Source of the DNA: Amphimedon queenslandica
Lineage: Eukaryota; Porifera; Demospongiae; Haplosclerida; Niphatidae
DNA length: 41,897 nt
Assembly: GCF_000090795.2 (NCBI RefSeq)
Contig: NW_003546396.1
Location: 17,269-59,165 of the forward strand
Reading direction: 5' to 3'
The notes under the pieces are model-generated. The model had not been told where the DNA came from and did not search any database. It saw only the letters and a program-made list of their open reading frames with translations. A program made the translations under genes and the position numbers. Positions 20,226 to 28,561 of the stretch are shown in pieces (position 1 is the first letter of the stretch; each line of letters starts with the position of its first letter).

Positions 20226-20620
20226 ATTGTCTAATGTAATTGACATGCACTTATTTGGAAAACAGTATCACATGATGCAGTAAGGTGTGGTGGTGGTATA
20301 GTTTATTTATGCAAGTTGTGCTTTCTCATCTCATCAAAGTTATTCATCATATAACCTCATAGCCTGGGGAAGGACTGAGGATATAATAAAGATTCCCAGG
20401 TAAGGAGTAATAGTATTGGGCTAGGTTGGGTTCATTTTAGACTATACTGATTCAGTTGATGTATGTACATGTACATGTCAACAGATGTAACCCTACATTT
20501 GAAATAAATTTGTCTTAACTAATGACCCAGACCTAATACATGCCTTTAAGAGTAGATCTACTATAGCAGCCTGTGTATTGCTTCTATTTCCTTCCCATAG
20601 TAAGTGAAGCTGATAACAAG

Positions 20621-21724
20621 ATGGCTAATAATAGCTCCATTGACACAAGCTGTTTCCCTACAAGTCATCAATTAGAGATCATAGGTTGGGTCTCCATTGG
20701 TACAGGTGGTGCCTCACTCATCTCTTGTATCCTTATTCTCTTTGTTGCCATTCTATTCCAGAAGTACAGAGGTACCACACAGCGTGTGATACTCTACCTG
20801 ACAATCACAGTCTTTCTCAATTCTATCCTATACTTACTCCATGGGATAAGGACTATTTTAGAGGGAGCAACCGATAGTGATTTCTGTATTGCTCTTGCTT
20901 TCCTCGACCAGGTCATTAGCTGGATGGAATTCTTAGCCATTTTGTGTCTGACCGTTGATTTCTTTGTGAAGTCCGTTTTCTTAAAGTTCAACACAGAGAG
21001 ATTCGAAATCGTATACGCCTTAGTGATTTTTATCTTACCATTCACTTTCAACTGGGTTCCATTCTTAGGCAATACATACGGCTACGGTGGCACTAATTGC
21101 TGGATAAAACAATATAAAGATATGAACTGCAGCGAGACAGACAAGCTTGGACTTGCCTTTCGTTTCGGCCTATACTGGATACCATTCTACATCATAATGA
21201 CATTTGTCATTATAGCGTACTTCATATCTCTATTCAAAGCCAGACGAAGGATCACCCAGTATTCTGCCACAACTCCGACATTTAGTGAGCAAACAATCAA
21301 AGAGCTACTGCTATCTGAAGTCCGTCAATATCAGCTATACCCCTTCATCATGATAGTCATATTCTCGCTCGGAATTATATCGAGAATAGCCGAAGCAGTT
21401 GATGACGGAAAAAATTTTTTTGCACTCCGCGTGTTTCATGTTGTAGTGATGGCAATACAGGGCCCTGTCATTGCCATTGTCTTTACAATGGACTATGACA
21501 CTCGTAAGCAGATATGCAACCCGAGACAGATTCTTACTGCCTGCTTTGGACTGTGGTGCTGCTGTAGGAAGAACAGAGTGAGAGAGTACACTGCCATAAT
21601 ACATGAAGGTAGTTTTATAAGTGATCCTATCATGACACCAAAGCAAAGCAGCTCAATGGAAGAAGAGTCACTAGCTACTGGCAGTGGGTATATTACAGCC
21701 AATAAAAAGAATGAAGTAATATGA
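20621..21724 (+). CDS. cAMP-receptor-like 7TM receptor 7
   Basis: 367 aa from the ATG at 20621 (MANNSSIDTSCF), which matches the N-termini of neighbours; the frame extends upstream without a better start. Loop 1: FQKYRGTTQRVILYL. TM3: DFCIALAFLDQ. Loop 2: YGYGGTNCWIKQ, in which the first W of WCWI is replaced. TM7: IQGPVIAIVFTMDYDTRKQI. A Cys cluster after helix 8 (CFGLWCCCRKN) suggests palmitoylation. The tail has NRVREYTAIIHEGSF. The third intracellular loop carries TPTFSEQTIKELLLSEVRQY. Confidence 0.87.
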   Translation: MANNSSIDTSCFPTSHQLEIIGWVSIGTGGASLISCILILFVAILFQKYRGTTQRVILYLTITVFLNSILYLLHGIRTILEGATDSDFCIALAFLDQVISWMEFLAILCLTVDFFVKSVFLKFNTERFEIVYALVIFILPFTFNWVPFLGNTYGYGGTNCWIKQYKDMNCSETDKLGLAFRFGLYWIPFYIIMTFVIIAYFISLFKARRRITQYSATTPTFSEQTIKELLLSEVRQYQLYPFIMIVIFSLGIISRIAEAVDDGKNFFALRVFHVVVMAIQGPVIAIVFTMDYDTRKQICNPRQILTACFGLWCCCRKNRVREYTAIIHEGSFISDPIMTPKQSSSMEEESLATGSGYITANKKNEVI

Positions 21725-22097
21725 TAATATTACATTAGTATGATGATGGTATAATTTTTACTTGTCTTGTTGAATTTCTAATCGTGTTTCTAATTTTTGT
21801 GAAAAATTGTGTGATGCAGATATTACGATAATAATTATTACAATAATATTTTTACTTAATTACTTCATGTTTGTCTCATATCACATAAACACTGGATCCT
21901 GCTAATGTGAAAACTAGGGCTGTCTGTGAAAGGCTACAGTGAAAGTTGTTGCAATCATAAATAACACACAATCATCAAGTGTATAGAAGCAGATGATTAT
22001 CATTCATCAAGAGGTTAACTCTTATCCATATTTGGATAACCATTGAATATAATTACTAGAGCAAGGAGAGTGCCACCCTCAGCAAGAATCAAAAGAA
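21725..22097. other. intergenic between receptors 7 and 8
   Basis: No gene. A TATA-like CATAAATAA near 21956 lies ~141 bases before the ATG of receptor 8, the spacing seen for the clear TATA boxes of receptors 9, 10 and 12. Confidence 0.4.
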
Positions 22098-23105
22098 ATG
22101 GGGAACTGCTCTAACTTAACTCCAGAAGATCAACAGGTCATTGGCCTAACAGGAGCCATTACTTCCTCTATCTCTCTCATAAGCTGTCTTCTGGTCATCC
22201 TAATGATGATAGTTTACAAGAAGTACACCTTCACCACACAAAGACTCATTCTCTACCTCACCATCAGTGTCATGTTTGATAGCATAGCTCACATTCTACA
22301 AGGAGGCAGCTTTGGCATCATCTCCAATCACTCTAAATACTGCATGGCCATTGCTTTCCTAAGGCAGTACTTTGCTTGGAGTATCATATTATCTATTGAC
22401 TGTATATTGATGGAGATGGCATTGAGGATAATATGCAGAAGAGAGAGTGGGAAAGGAGAGTGGCTATACATCCCGTTTATTTTTGTCTTCCCTCTCTTTT
22501 TCGCTTGGATACCACTCCTTAAGCACGACTATGGAGACATTCAGGGGACGTGTAACTTCCTAACAATCAACCCGGGAACATGTACAAGGAATAGAACTGG
22601 TCTCATACTTGACGTGGTCTTATGGTGGGTCCCTCTCTATCTAACCTTCTTCGTCGGGGCAATTGTGTATCTAATTATAATTTGTCAACTCAATATCTCA
22701 AAAAGGAGATACACTGCAATGCTGGAACTGGACAAGGAGGTGATATACAAACGGACTATGAACGACATTGGTTACTTCAAGTGGTATCCATTACTCTACT
22801 TCATTATAAACCTCATACCAATAGCTGCAGCAACTACTAGCTACATCCGTCCAAATGATGATCTCCTTGCTCTCAATATACCATCAACAATCATCGTTGG
22901 ACTGCAAGGAGGCTTCATAGCACTAGCAGCAGCTTTGGACCCATCCACTAGAAAGAGGTTGGGATGGAGATCATTTTGTTCTGCTTTCAAAGAGAATGTT
23001 CTTTGTCGAGACACGGCTGAGGAGTATCCCATACTAGAGGGGAACTTTACTGATAGTTTAAACCTGTCAGAGACTCACAGGATAATGCCTACTTATAATG
23101 AATAG
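22098..23105 (+). CDS. cAMP-receptor-like 7TM receptor 8, lacks the WCWI signature
   Basis: 335 aa and intact. N-glycosylation sites NCS and NLT lie in the short N-terminus. Loop 1: YKKYTFTTQRLILYL. TM3: KYCMAIAFLRQ. Loop 2 reads YGDIQGTCNFL, so both Trp residues of WCWI are lost while the Cys is retained. TM7: LQGGFIALAAALDPSTRKRL. The tail has EEYPILEGNFTDSLNLSE, similar to receptors 2, 9 and 10. Intact frame and otherwise normal motifs argue for function with an altered ligand site (inference). Confidence 0.86.
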   Translation: MGNCSNLTPEDQQVIGLTGAITSSISLISCLLVILMMIVYKKYTFTTQRLILYLTISVMFDSIAHILQGGSFGIISNHSKYCMAIAFLRQYFAWSIILSIDCILMEMALRIICRRESGKGEWLYIPFIFVFPLFFAWIPLLKHDYGDIQGTCNFLTINPGTCTRNRTGLILDVVLWWVPLYLTFFVGAIVYLIIICQLNISKRRYTAMLELDKEVIYKRTMNDIGYFKWYPLLYFIINLIPIAAATTSYIRPNDDLLALNIPSTIIVGLQGGFIALAAALDPSTRKRLGWRSFCSAFKENVLCRDTAEEYPILEGNFTDSLNLSETHRIMPTYNE

Positions 23106-23456
23106 TACAAGCAAACCTACTTTAATAATGTATTGTTATTGTTATTAATACTATAAGTGTGTATTATGAGTGTCTCATTTAAGATAAAGCAAATGTTTTG
23201 TCAACCAATACATTGTGTTCATCAAATTATGAAAACTGCTCAATGAACCATGTTTGCATGCTTTCAATACAATGAGGAGAGGTCAGTTTATTCTAGTGTG
23301 GTGCATAAATGAGCCCTCTATAAAAAAGGGGAGGTACAATCTCTGTAGAATGGACTGTGTAAACTGTTAGTGCATTGTCAGTAGTAGAAAGGATAAGAAA
23401 TCAGGAACTTGAGCTATAGTAAAAGTGGGAGAGCAGTGTCATAGGAACTGATAATA
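23106..23456. other. intergenic with the promoter of receptor 9
   Basis: From 23268 (TACAATGAGGAGA) to the ATG this segment is duplicated at 25301-25477 upstream of receptor 10, including the TATA box. The left part shows no feature. Confidence 0.7.
23319..23325 (+). promoter_or_regulatory. TATA box of receptor 9
   Basis: TATAAAA within CCCTCTATAAAAAAGGGG, 138 bases before the ATG, duplicated upstream of receptor 10. Confidence 0.6.
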
Positions 23457-24494
23457 ATGTCCAATGATACTTTCAATTCTTCTAATGTTAGTTGTGAGGG
23501 ACTTTTTGATTCTAAGCAACTCCAAATACTTGGAATAACACAAGCAGTGGCATCACTGGTCTCACTATGCAGTTGTGTCTTCATCCTCTTTATAATGCTC
23601 ATATTTAAGAAATATTTGTACCAAACACAGCGACTCATTATATACCTTACTATATCAGTCATGCTGGTATGTACTACTTTTGTTATCAGAGGCTTTGGCT
23701 ACAGTCTCATTAATAACACAGCATTTTGTGCTGGAATTGGATTTGCTGGCCAATATTCTGGTGGCTGCATTTTAGGATCTGTGACATGCATCATTATCAA
23801 TATATTTGTACTTGCTGTACTAAAAAAAGAGAATTGGAATTTAGAGCCACTTTATGTCCTGGGTATATTCGTGGTCCCAGCCACCATTGACTGGTTGCCG
23901 TTCATCTCAAATGCCTACGGGCCAACACGAGAATGGTGCTGGATCAGAAACCTTAACTTTGACACGTGTGATATATTTGTATACGGACTGGTACTACAGT
24001 ACGTCCTGTGGTTTGTACCCTCAATCAGTGTATGCGTAATAGGAGGGATAGTGTATATCATATCACTGGTCTCAATAGAAAGGCAAAAGAGGGCATACAA
24101 AGCATTAGTGGATCCAGGAGCTATGCACTTACATACAGCAGCAATTAATGAGATTAGACAATATCGCTGGTACCCATTGCTATACCTAATAGTTAATCTA
24201 ATAGTGTTTTCTGTTCGAATAGCAAGTGAAGCAGATAGTGGTGTGGATACGTTTCCCTTATGGGTTCTCTCTGGTATAATACAAGGCCTTCAAGGTGGGT
24301 TTATAGCAGCGCTGTTTTCTTTTGACAAGGACACTAGGAAGAGGCTCACTTGGGCCAATATTAAGAACAGCATCAAATATAATGTACTAAGAGTTGAGGA
24401 CACTGTTGAGTATCCAGCACAGGATATAGATGATAACCAAAGTCTGACAGATAGTTACCGAAAAGTAACCGAAAGTGTAAAGTTTGAAGATTAA
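23457..24494 (+). CDS. cAMP-receptor-like 7TM receptor 9
   Basis: 345 aa, nearly identical to receptor 10 (25478-26506) and so a recent duplicate. The N-terminus has NDT, NSS and NVS glycosylation sites. Loop 1: FKKYLYQTQRLIIYL. TM3: AFCAGIGFAGQYSGGC. Loop 2: YGPTREWCWIRN. TM7: LQGGFIAALFSFDKDTRKRL, where DP is changed to DK. The tail has VEYPAQDIDDNQSLTDSYRK and ends VKFED. The tail end differs from receptor 10, which is cut shorter after SYRK. It is expressed from its own TATA-type promoter, inferred from position. Confidence 0.9.
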   Translation: MSNDTFNSSNVSCEGLFDSKQLQILGITQAVASLVSLCSCVFILFIMLIFKKYLYQTQRLIIYLTISVMLVCTTFVIRGFGYSLINNTAFCAGIGFAGQYSGGCILGSVTCIIINIFVLAVLKKENWNLEPLYVLGIFVVPATIDWLPFISNAYGPTREWCWIRNLNFDTCDIFVYGLVLQYVLWFVPSISVCVIGGIVYIISLVSIERQKRAYKALVDPGAMHLHTAAINEIRQYRWYPLLYLIVNLIVFSVRIASEADSGVDTFPLWVLSGIIQGLQGGFIAALFSFDKDTRKRLTWANIKNSIKYNVLRVEDTVEYPAQDIDDNQSLTDSYRKVTESVKFED

Positions 24495-24510
24495 CTGACT
24501 TGCTTGTAAT

Positions 24511-24516
24511 AATAAA
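24511..24516 (+). terminator. poly(A) signal of receptor 9
   Basis: AATAAA, 17 bases after the stop codon. Confidence 0.5.
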
Positions 24517-24596
24517 ATGACTTTTTTGTTCGTAATATTTTTACTAAAATAAAATTTAAATTCAAATTCAGATTACTGTATCATATTACTAAATTG

Positions 24597-24660
24597 ATTT
24601 CAAATCGAACTCAGAATCTTTTTCACATAGCACTAGCAGTAAGTGTATCAATAAAATCGT
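24597..24660 (+). repeat. single degenerate satellite-like unit
   Basis: CTTTTTCACATAGCACTAGC and CAAATCGAACTCAG weakly resemble the satellite core of 5715-6640. A related copy follows receptor 10 near 26618-26690 (CTTTCACATAGCACAAAGGC). Confidence 0.35.
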
Positions 24661-24859
24661 GTGTTGGTTGCAATTGAAAGTTATTCTTGTTTTATGAACT
24701 TGTCCAATGAATTTTACTTATATCTTTAATATGCTAGGCAAACAGTTTACGAGAGTATAGGACAGTGGAGACATTCCTCCTCTTCCATACCACATGTTAT
24801 GACAGCTATGTAGATGATGCCAAATCATGTGATCTGTGTACAGTGTGTGGCCCTACAAG

Positions 24860-25303
24860 ATGTCTAGGCTCCTTGAAGACAATGAAGACAATACACTCAA
24901 CTGTAACTGCAGCTACTTTGACAATGATGATTACAAGAGAATAGGACAAGAGACTAAATGCACAAAGACTACAAGAGACTACAAGATTACAAGAGACTAG
25001 CACAAATTGCTTCATGCTCTGTCTCATTATTAGGCTGTGCTTTGATGCTATTCCTCATATTATTCTTGGGAAAGTACAAGTACAGCACACAAAGGATCCT
25101 CAATGTGGCTTTTGCTCTCAATAGCATAGGTTTCATAATATGTGCAGCCACTTATGCTGAAATGAATATAGCTCCAATTTGTCTTTGCAGCCATAACTTG
25201 TATGCATCATAGCAGAGATATTTTTTAAAGCTATTCTTGAAGTTGGTAAGAGGAGGCATAGGTACGAGCTCATTTACCCACTAGTCATTATTGCTCTCAT
25301 GTA
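24860..25303 (+). pseudogene. broken, truncated copy of receptor 11
   Basis: It starts with the same ATG context and N-terminus as receptor 11 (MSRLLEDNEDNT, NCNCSYFDNDDYK). Four lesions break it. A ~50-nt insertion of ACTACAAGAG-type repeats puts a TAG near 24999. An in-frame 9-nt deletion lies near 25100. A ~45-nt deletion near 25185 removes the TM3 Cys region. A 4-nt insertion follows. Homology then ends abruptly near 25300 in the TM4 coding region, where the duplicated promoter of receptor 10 begins. The 5' flank (24772-24859) also matches that of receptor 11. It cannot encode a 7TM protein. Confidence 0.9.
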
Positions 25304-25340
25304 CAATGAGGAGAAGTCAGTTTATTTTGCTGAGGCCCTC

Positions 25341-25347
25341 TATAAAA
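25341..25347 (+). promoter_or_regulatory. TATA box of receptor 10
   Basis: TATAAAA within CCCTCTATAAAAAGGGG, 137 bases before the ATG, a duplicate of the one at 23319. Confidence 0.6.
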
Positions 25348-25477
25348 AGGGGAGGTACAATCTCTGTAGAATGGACTGTGTAAACTGTTAGTGCATTGTC
25401 AGTAGTAGAAAGAATAAGAAATCAGGAACTTGAGCTATAGTAAAAGTGGGAGAGCAGTGTCATAGGAACTGATAATG

Positions 25478-26506
25478 ATGTCCAATGATACTTTCAATTC
25501 TTCTAATGTTAGTTGTGAGGGACTTTTTGATTCTAAGCAACTCCAAATACTTGGAATAACACAAGCAGTGGCATCACTGGTCTCACTATGCAGTTGTGTC
25601 TTTATCCTCTTCATAATGCTCATATTTAAGAAATATTTGTACCGAACACAGAGACTCTTGATATACCTTACTATATCAATCATGCTGGTATGTACTAGTT
25701 TTGTTATCAGAGGCTTTGGTTACAGTCTTATTAATAACACAGCATTTTGTGCTGGAGTTGGATTTGCTGGCCAATACTCAGGTGGTTGTGTTTTAGGGTC
25801 TATGACATGCATCATTATTCATTTATTTGTACTCGCCGTACTTAAGAAAGAGAATTGGAATTTAGAGCCACTTTATGTCCTGGGTATATTCGTGGTCCCA
25901 GCCACCATTGACTGGTTGCCATTCATCTCAAATGCCTACGGGCCAACACGAGAATGGTGCTGGATCAGAAACCTCAACTTTGACACGTGTGATATATTTG
26001 TATACGGACTGGTACTACAGTACGTCCTGTGGTTTGTACCCTCAATCAGTGTATGTGTAATAGGAGGGATAGTATATATCATATCACTGGTCTCACTAAA
26101 GAGACAGAAGAATGCATATAAAGCACTAGTGGATCCAGGAGCTATACATCTGCAAACAGCAGCAATAGATGAGATCAGGCAATATCGCTGGTACCCATTG
26201 CTATACCTTATCATTAATCTAATAGTGTTTTCTGTTCGAATAGCAAGTGAAGCAGATAGTGGTGTGGATATGTTTCCCTTGTGGATTCTCTCTGGTATCA
26301 TACAAGGTCTTCAAGGTGGGTTTATAGCAGTGATGTTCTCTATTGACAAAGACACTAGGAAGAGACTCACTTGGGCTAACATTAAGAGCAGCTTCAAGTA
26401 TAATGTACTGAGAGTTGAGGACACTGTTGAGTATCCAGCACAGAATATAAATGTAGGTGGTAGTCATAGTCTAACTGATAGCTACAGAAAGTTACTAAAA
26501 ATTTAA
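25478..26506 (+). CDS. cAMP-receptor-like 7TM receptor 10
   Basis: 342 aa from the ATG that matches receptor 9; another ATG sits directly upstream at 25475. It shares the promoter, N-terminus (MSNDTFNSSNVSCEGLF) and loop-2 signature (YGPTREWCWIRN) with receptor 9 and differs by scattered substitutions. TM7: LQGGFIAVMFSIDKDTRKRL. The tail reads VEYPAQNINVGGSHSLTDSY and ends RKLLKI, shorter than receptor 9. It is the younger half of a ~2-kb tandem duplication whose left breakpoint lies inside the pseudogene at 24860-25303. Confidence 0.9.
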   Translation: MSNDTFNSSNVSCEGLFDSKQLQILGITQAVASLVSLCSCVFILFIMLIFKKYLYRTQRLLIYLTISIMLVCTSFVIRGFGYSLINNTAFCAGVGFAGQYSGGCVLGSMTCIIIHLFVLAVLKKENWNLEPLYVLGIFVVPATIDWLPFISNAYGPTREWCWIRNLNFDTCDIFVYGLVLQYVLWFVPSISVCVIGGIVYIISLVSLKRQKNAYKALVDPGAIHLQTAAIDEIRQYRWYPLLYLIINLIVFSVRIASEADSGVDMFPLWILSGIIQGLQGGFIAVMFSIDKDTRKRLTWANIKSSFKYNVLRVEDTVEYPAQNINVGGSHSLTDSYRKLLKI

Positions 26507-26593
26507 AGTTTGGAGATAGACTCATAACTATAAACTGATTGTTCTTGTTAATTCTATTCTATTATTATAAAAATTTAATTAATGTATCAGAAA

Positions 26594-26599
26594 AATAAA
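26594..26599 (+). terminator. poly(A) signal of receptor 10
   Basis: AATAAA, 88 bases after the stop codon. Confidence 0.45.
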
Positions 26600-26707
26600 G
26601 AAATTGGGGATGACTTCAAATCCAGGTCGGACTCCAGTCTTTCACATAGCACAAAGGCATCTATACACATCAATAACAACTTGATATTTTGTACAAGTCA
26701 AAGTTAA

Positions 26708-26858
26708 GGCTATCATACATGGGGTCACATTGTTGCTTGCAACTTTGTGGCTACTTTGATCTTGTTGCTTCAAGTTGAGCAGTGGTCAACTTGAAGCAAC
26801 AAAGATCAAAGTAACCACAAAGTTTCAAGCAACAATGTTTGCCCCATGTATGGTGGCC
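26708..26858. mobile_element. 151-bp hairpin MITE flanked by TTAA
   Basis: The ends GGCTATCATACATGGGG and (reversed) GGCCACCATACATGGGG begin ~72-nt arms that are near-complementary around the loop GCAGTGG. TTAA flanks both sides (26704-26707 and 26859-26862), the target duplication of piggyBac-type elements. The equivalent site downstream of receptor 9 lacks it, so it arrived after the tandem duplication. Confidence 0.8.
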
Positions 26859-27032
26859 TTAATAGTTCTGATTGAAAGTTGCATGAACGTGTCAAATAAA
26901 TCTACTGCCCTTACATGCTAATATGCTATTTGAGAAATTGTGAGAGACACTCCTCTTCCATACCACATGTTATGACAGCTATGCAGATGATGCCAAATCA
27001 TGTGATCTGTGTACAGTGTGTGGCCCTACAAG

Positions 27033-28196
27033 ATGTCTAGGCTCCTTGAAGACAATGAAGACAATACAGTCAACTGTAACTGCAGCTACTTTGACAATGA
27101 TGATTACAAGAATATAGGACTAGCACAAATTGCTTCAGGCTCTGTCTCATTATTAGGCTGTGCTTTTATGCTGTTCCTCATATTATTCCTGGGAAAGTAC
27201 AAGTATAGCACACAAAGGATCCTCCTCTACCTCAATGTGGCTGTTGCCCTCAATAGTATAAGCTTCATAATACGTGGAGCCACTTATGCTGAAATGGATA
27301 TAACCCCAATTTGTCAAGGGGTCGCTTACTTTGGCACAATGTCAGGAATGTGTGTCCTTGCAGCCATCACTTGTATCATAGCAGAGATATTCTTTAAAGC
27401 CGTTCTTGAAGTGGGTAAGAGGAGACACAGGTACGAGCTTATCTATCCGCTACTCATCTTTGCTCTGCCTATCATGCTCAGTGGGATTCCTTTCATTAAA
27501 GAAAAATATGGAAAATCGGGGCCTTGGTGCTGGATAAAGGGGAAAGATCGTTCCGATGAATACATATGCACTGACGACAAAAATGTTACTTATTCATGCA
27601 AGACTGATACACTTGGTGTTGCCTATCAGTACGGCCTCTGGTTTGGACCTGTCTTTCTTATTACCATAATAGGAGGCATAGTGTATCTCATATCTCTCAT
27701 CAACATACAGAAGAAACTGAAGTGGCATAAGATGATGTACAGCACTAACACTCAAAAAAAGGAACAACGTGGCCTGCTCGAAGAAGTCAATCACTTTCGC
27801 TGGTACCCAACGATATTCTTTCTCGTAAATATCATGCCACTGGCCACAAGAATAGCAGATATATACTCCAATAAGAACAGCAATGATCGTGATAATGCTC
27901 TTATCATCATGTGGCTAATCACTGCTTGTGTAGAGGCAAGCCAAGGACTACTCTTAGCTATAATGTTCACTTTGATTCCATCGACAAGTAGATACCTCAC
28001 GTGCAGGAGACTCAAGTTCATGTGTAGAATAAGATGTGGAGTCTGCTGTAGTTGCTGTAGTTGCTGCAACATTGAGGGAGGAAGAGCACCTCTTATAAAA
28101 TCACAGGAAGTACATATAGATGAGAGAGAAAGTGAAAGGGGGAAATTTAATCAAGAAGTAACTGAGAGTAACTTCATTGAGAGAGTGAGAGAGTGA
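27033..28196 (+). CDS. cAMP-receptor-like 7TM receptor 11
   Basis: 387 aa from the ATG at 27033; the open frame upstream begins only with GTG. The N-terminus (MSRLLEDNEDNTVNCNCSYF) contains NCS. Loop 1: LGKYKYSTQRILLYL. TM3: PICQGVAYFGTMSGMC. Loop 2 is longer than in neighbours: YGKSGPWCWIKGKDR followed by an insert with two extra Cys (YICTDDKNVTYSCKTD). TM7: SQGLLLAIMFTLIPSTSRYL, a degraded DP.TR. The tail starts with a striking Cys cluster (CRIRCGVCCSCCSCCN), a probable palmitoylation site. A broken copy lies at 24860-25303. Confidence 0.89.
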   Translation: MSRLLEDNEDNTVNCNCSYFDNDDYKNIGLAQIASGSVSLLGCAFMLFLILFLGKYKYSTQRILLYLNVAVALNSISFIIRGATYAEMDITPICQGVAYFGTMSGMCVLAAITCIIAEIFFKAVLEVGKRRHRYELIYPLLIFALPIMLSGIPFIKEKYGKSGPWCWIKGKDRSDEYICTDDKNVTYSCKTDTLGVAYQYGLWFGPVFLITIIGGIVYLISLINIQKKLKWHKMMYSTNTQKKEQRGLLEEVNHFRWYPTIFFLVNIMPLATRIADIYSNKNSNDRDNALIIMWLITACVEASQGLLLAIMFTLIPSTSRYLTCRRLKFMCRIRCGVCCSCCSCCNIEGGRAPLIKSQEVHIDERESERGKFNQEVTESNFIERVRE

Positions 28197-28240
28197 TCAG
28201 TACTTGTACACAAAGAGACAGAGATTGTTTGTGTTTTTTT

Positions 28241-28246
28241 AATAAA
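28241..28246 (+). terminator. poly(A) signal of receptor 11
   Basis: AATAAA preceded by a T run, 45 bases after the stop codon. Confidence 0.5.
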
Positions 28247-28419
28247 AATTGTAACATTACTATTGTTCATATCGCATAACAAAGCACAAATGGCTAACTG
28301 TTATTCTTAAAACTTTTACTGAATGAATAAACTACATAAAGTCACTTCATTGAATAGAGAACAGTTGTGATAGAGTATAGAGGATACTAATACAGTTATG
28401 CCTTAAAATATAAGTTGAT

Positions 28420-28427
28420 TATAAAAA
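28420..28427 (+). promoter_or_regulatory. TATA box of receptor 12
   Basis: TATAAAAA in GATTATAAAAAGCC, 142 bases before the ATG. This matches the spacing for receptors 9 and 10. The rest of 28197-28561 shows nothing else. Confidence 0.5.
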
Positions 28428-28561
28428 GCCAGGATAGCTAATAGAGTAAAAGAACTTTATCAGAAGTGCAAAGAGTAGCATTGTCACAACTATGATAGCA
28501 CATTCTCATACCTGTCACAACTCACTAGACAATACTGAGGATAACAAGAGAAGAAAGGAAG

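Larger units (their letters stand above)
20013..20620. other. intergenic between receptors 6 and 7
   Basis: AATAAA at 20069-20074 is a probable poly(A) signal for receptor 6. Also present are a 30-bp direct repeat at 20166-20225 and a short (ACATGT)n tract near 20464. TATAATAAAG near 20382, CAG|GTAAGG near 20400 and an acceptor-like TTCCCATAG at 20600 hint at a 5' UTR intron for receptor 7, unproven. Confidence 0.5.

Noticed and set aside
20400-20600. 5' UTR intron of receptor 7 (CAG|GTAAGG … CCCATAG)
   Set aside because: The only TATA-like box (20382) would place the start site after the donor; left as a possibility, not called.
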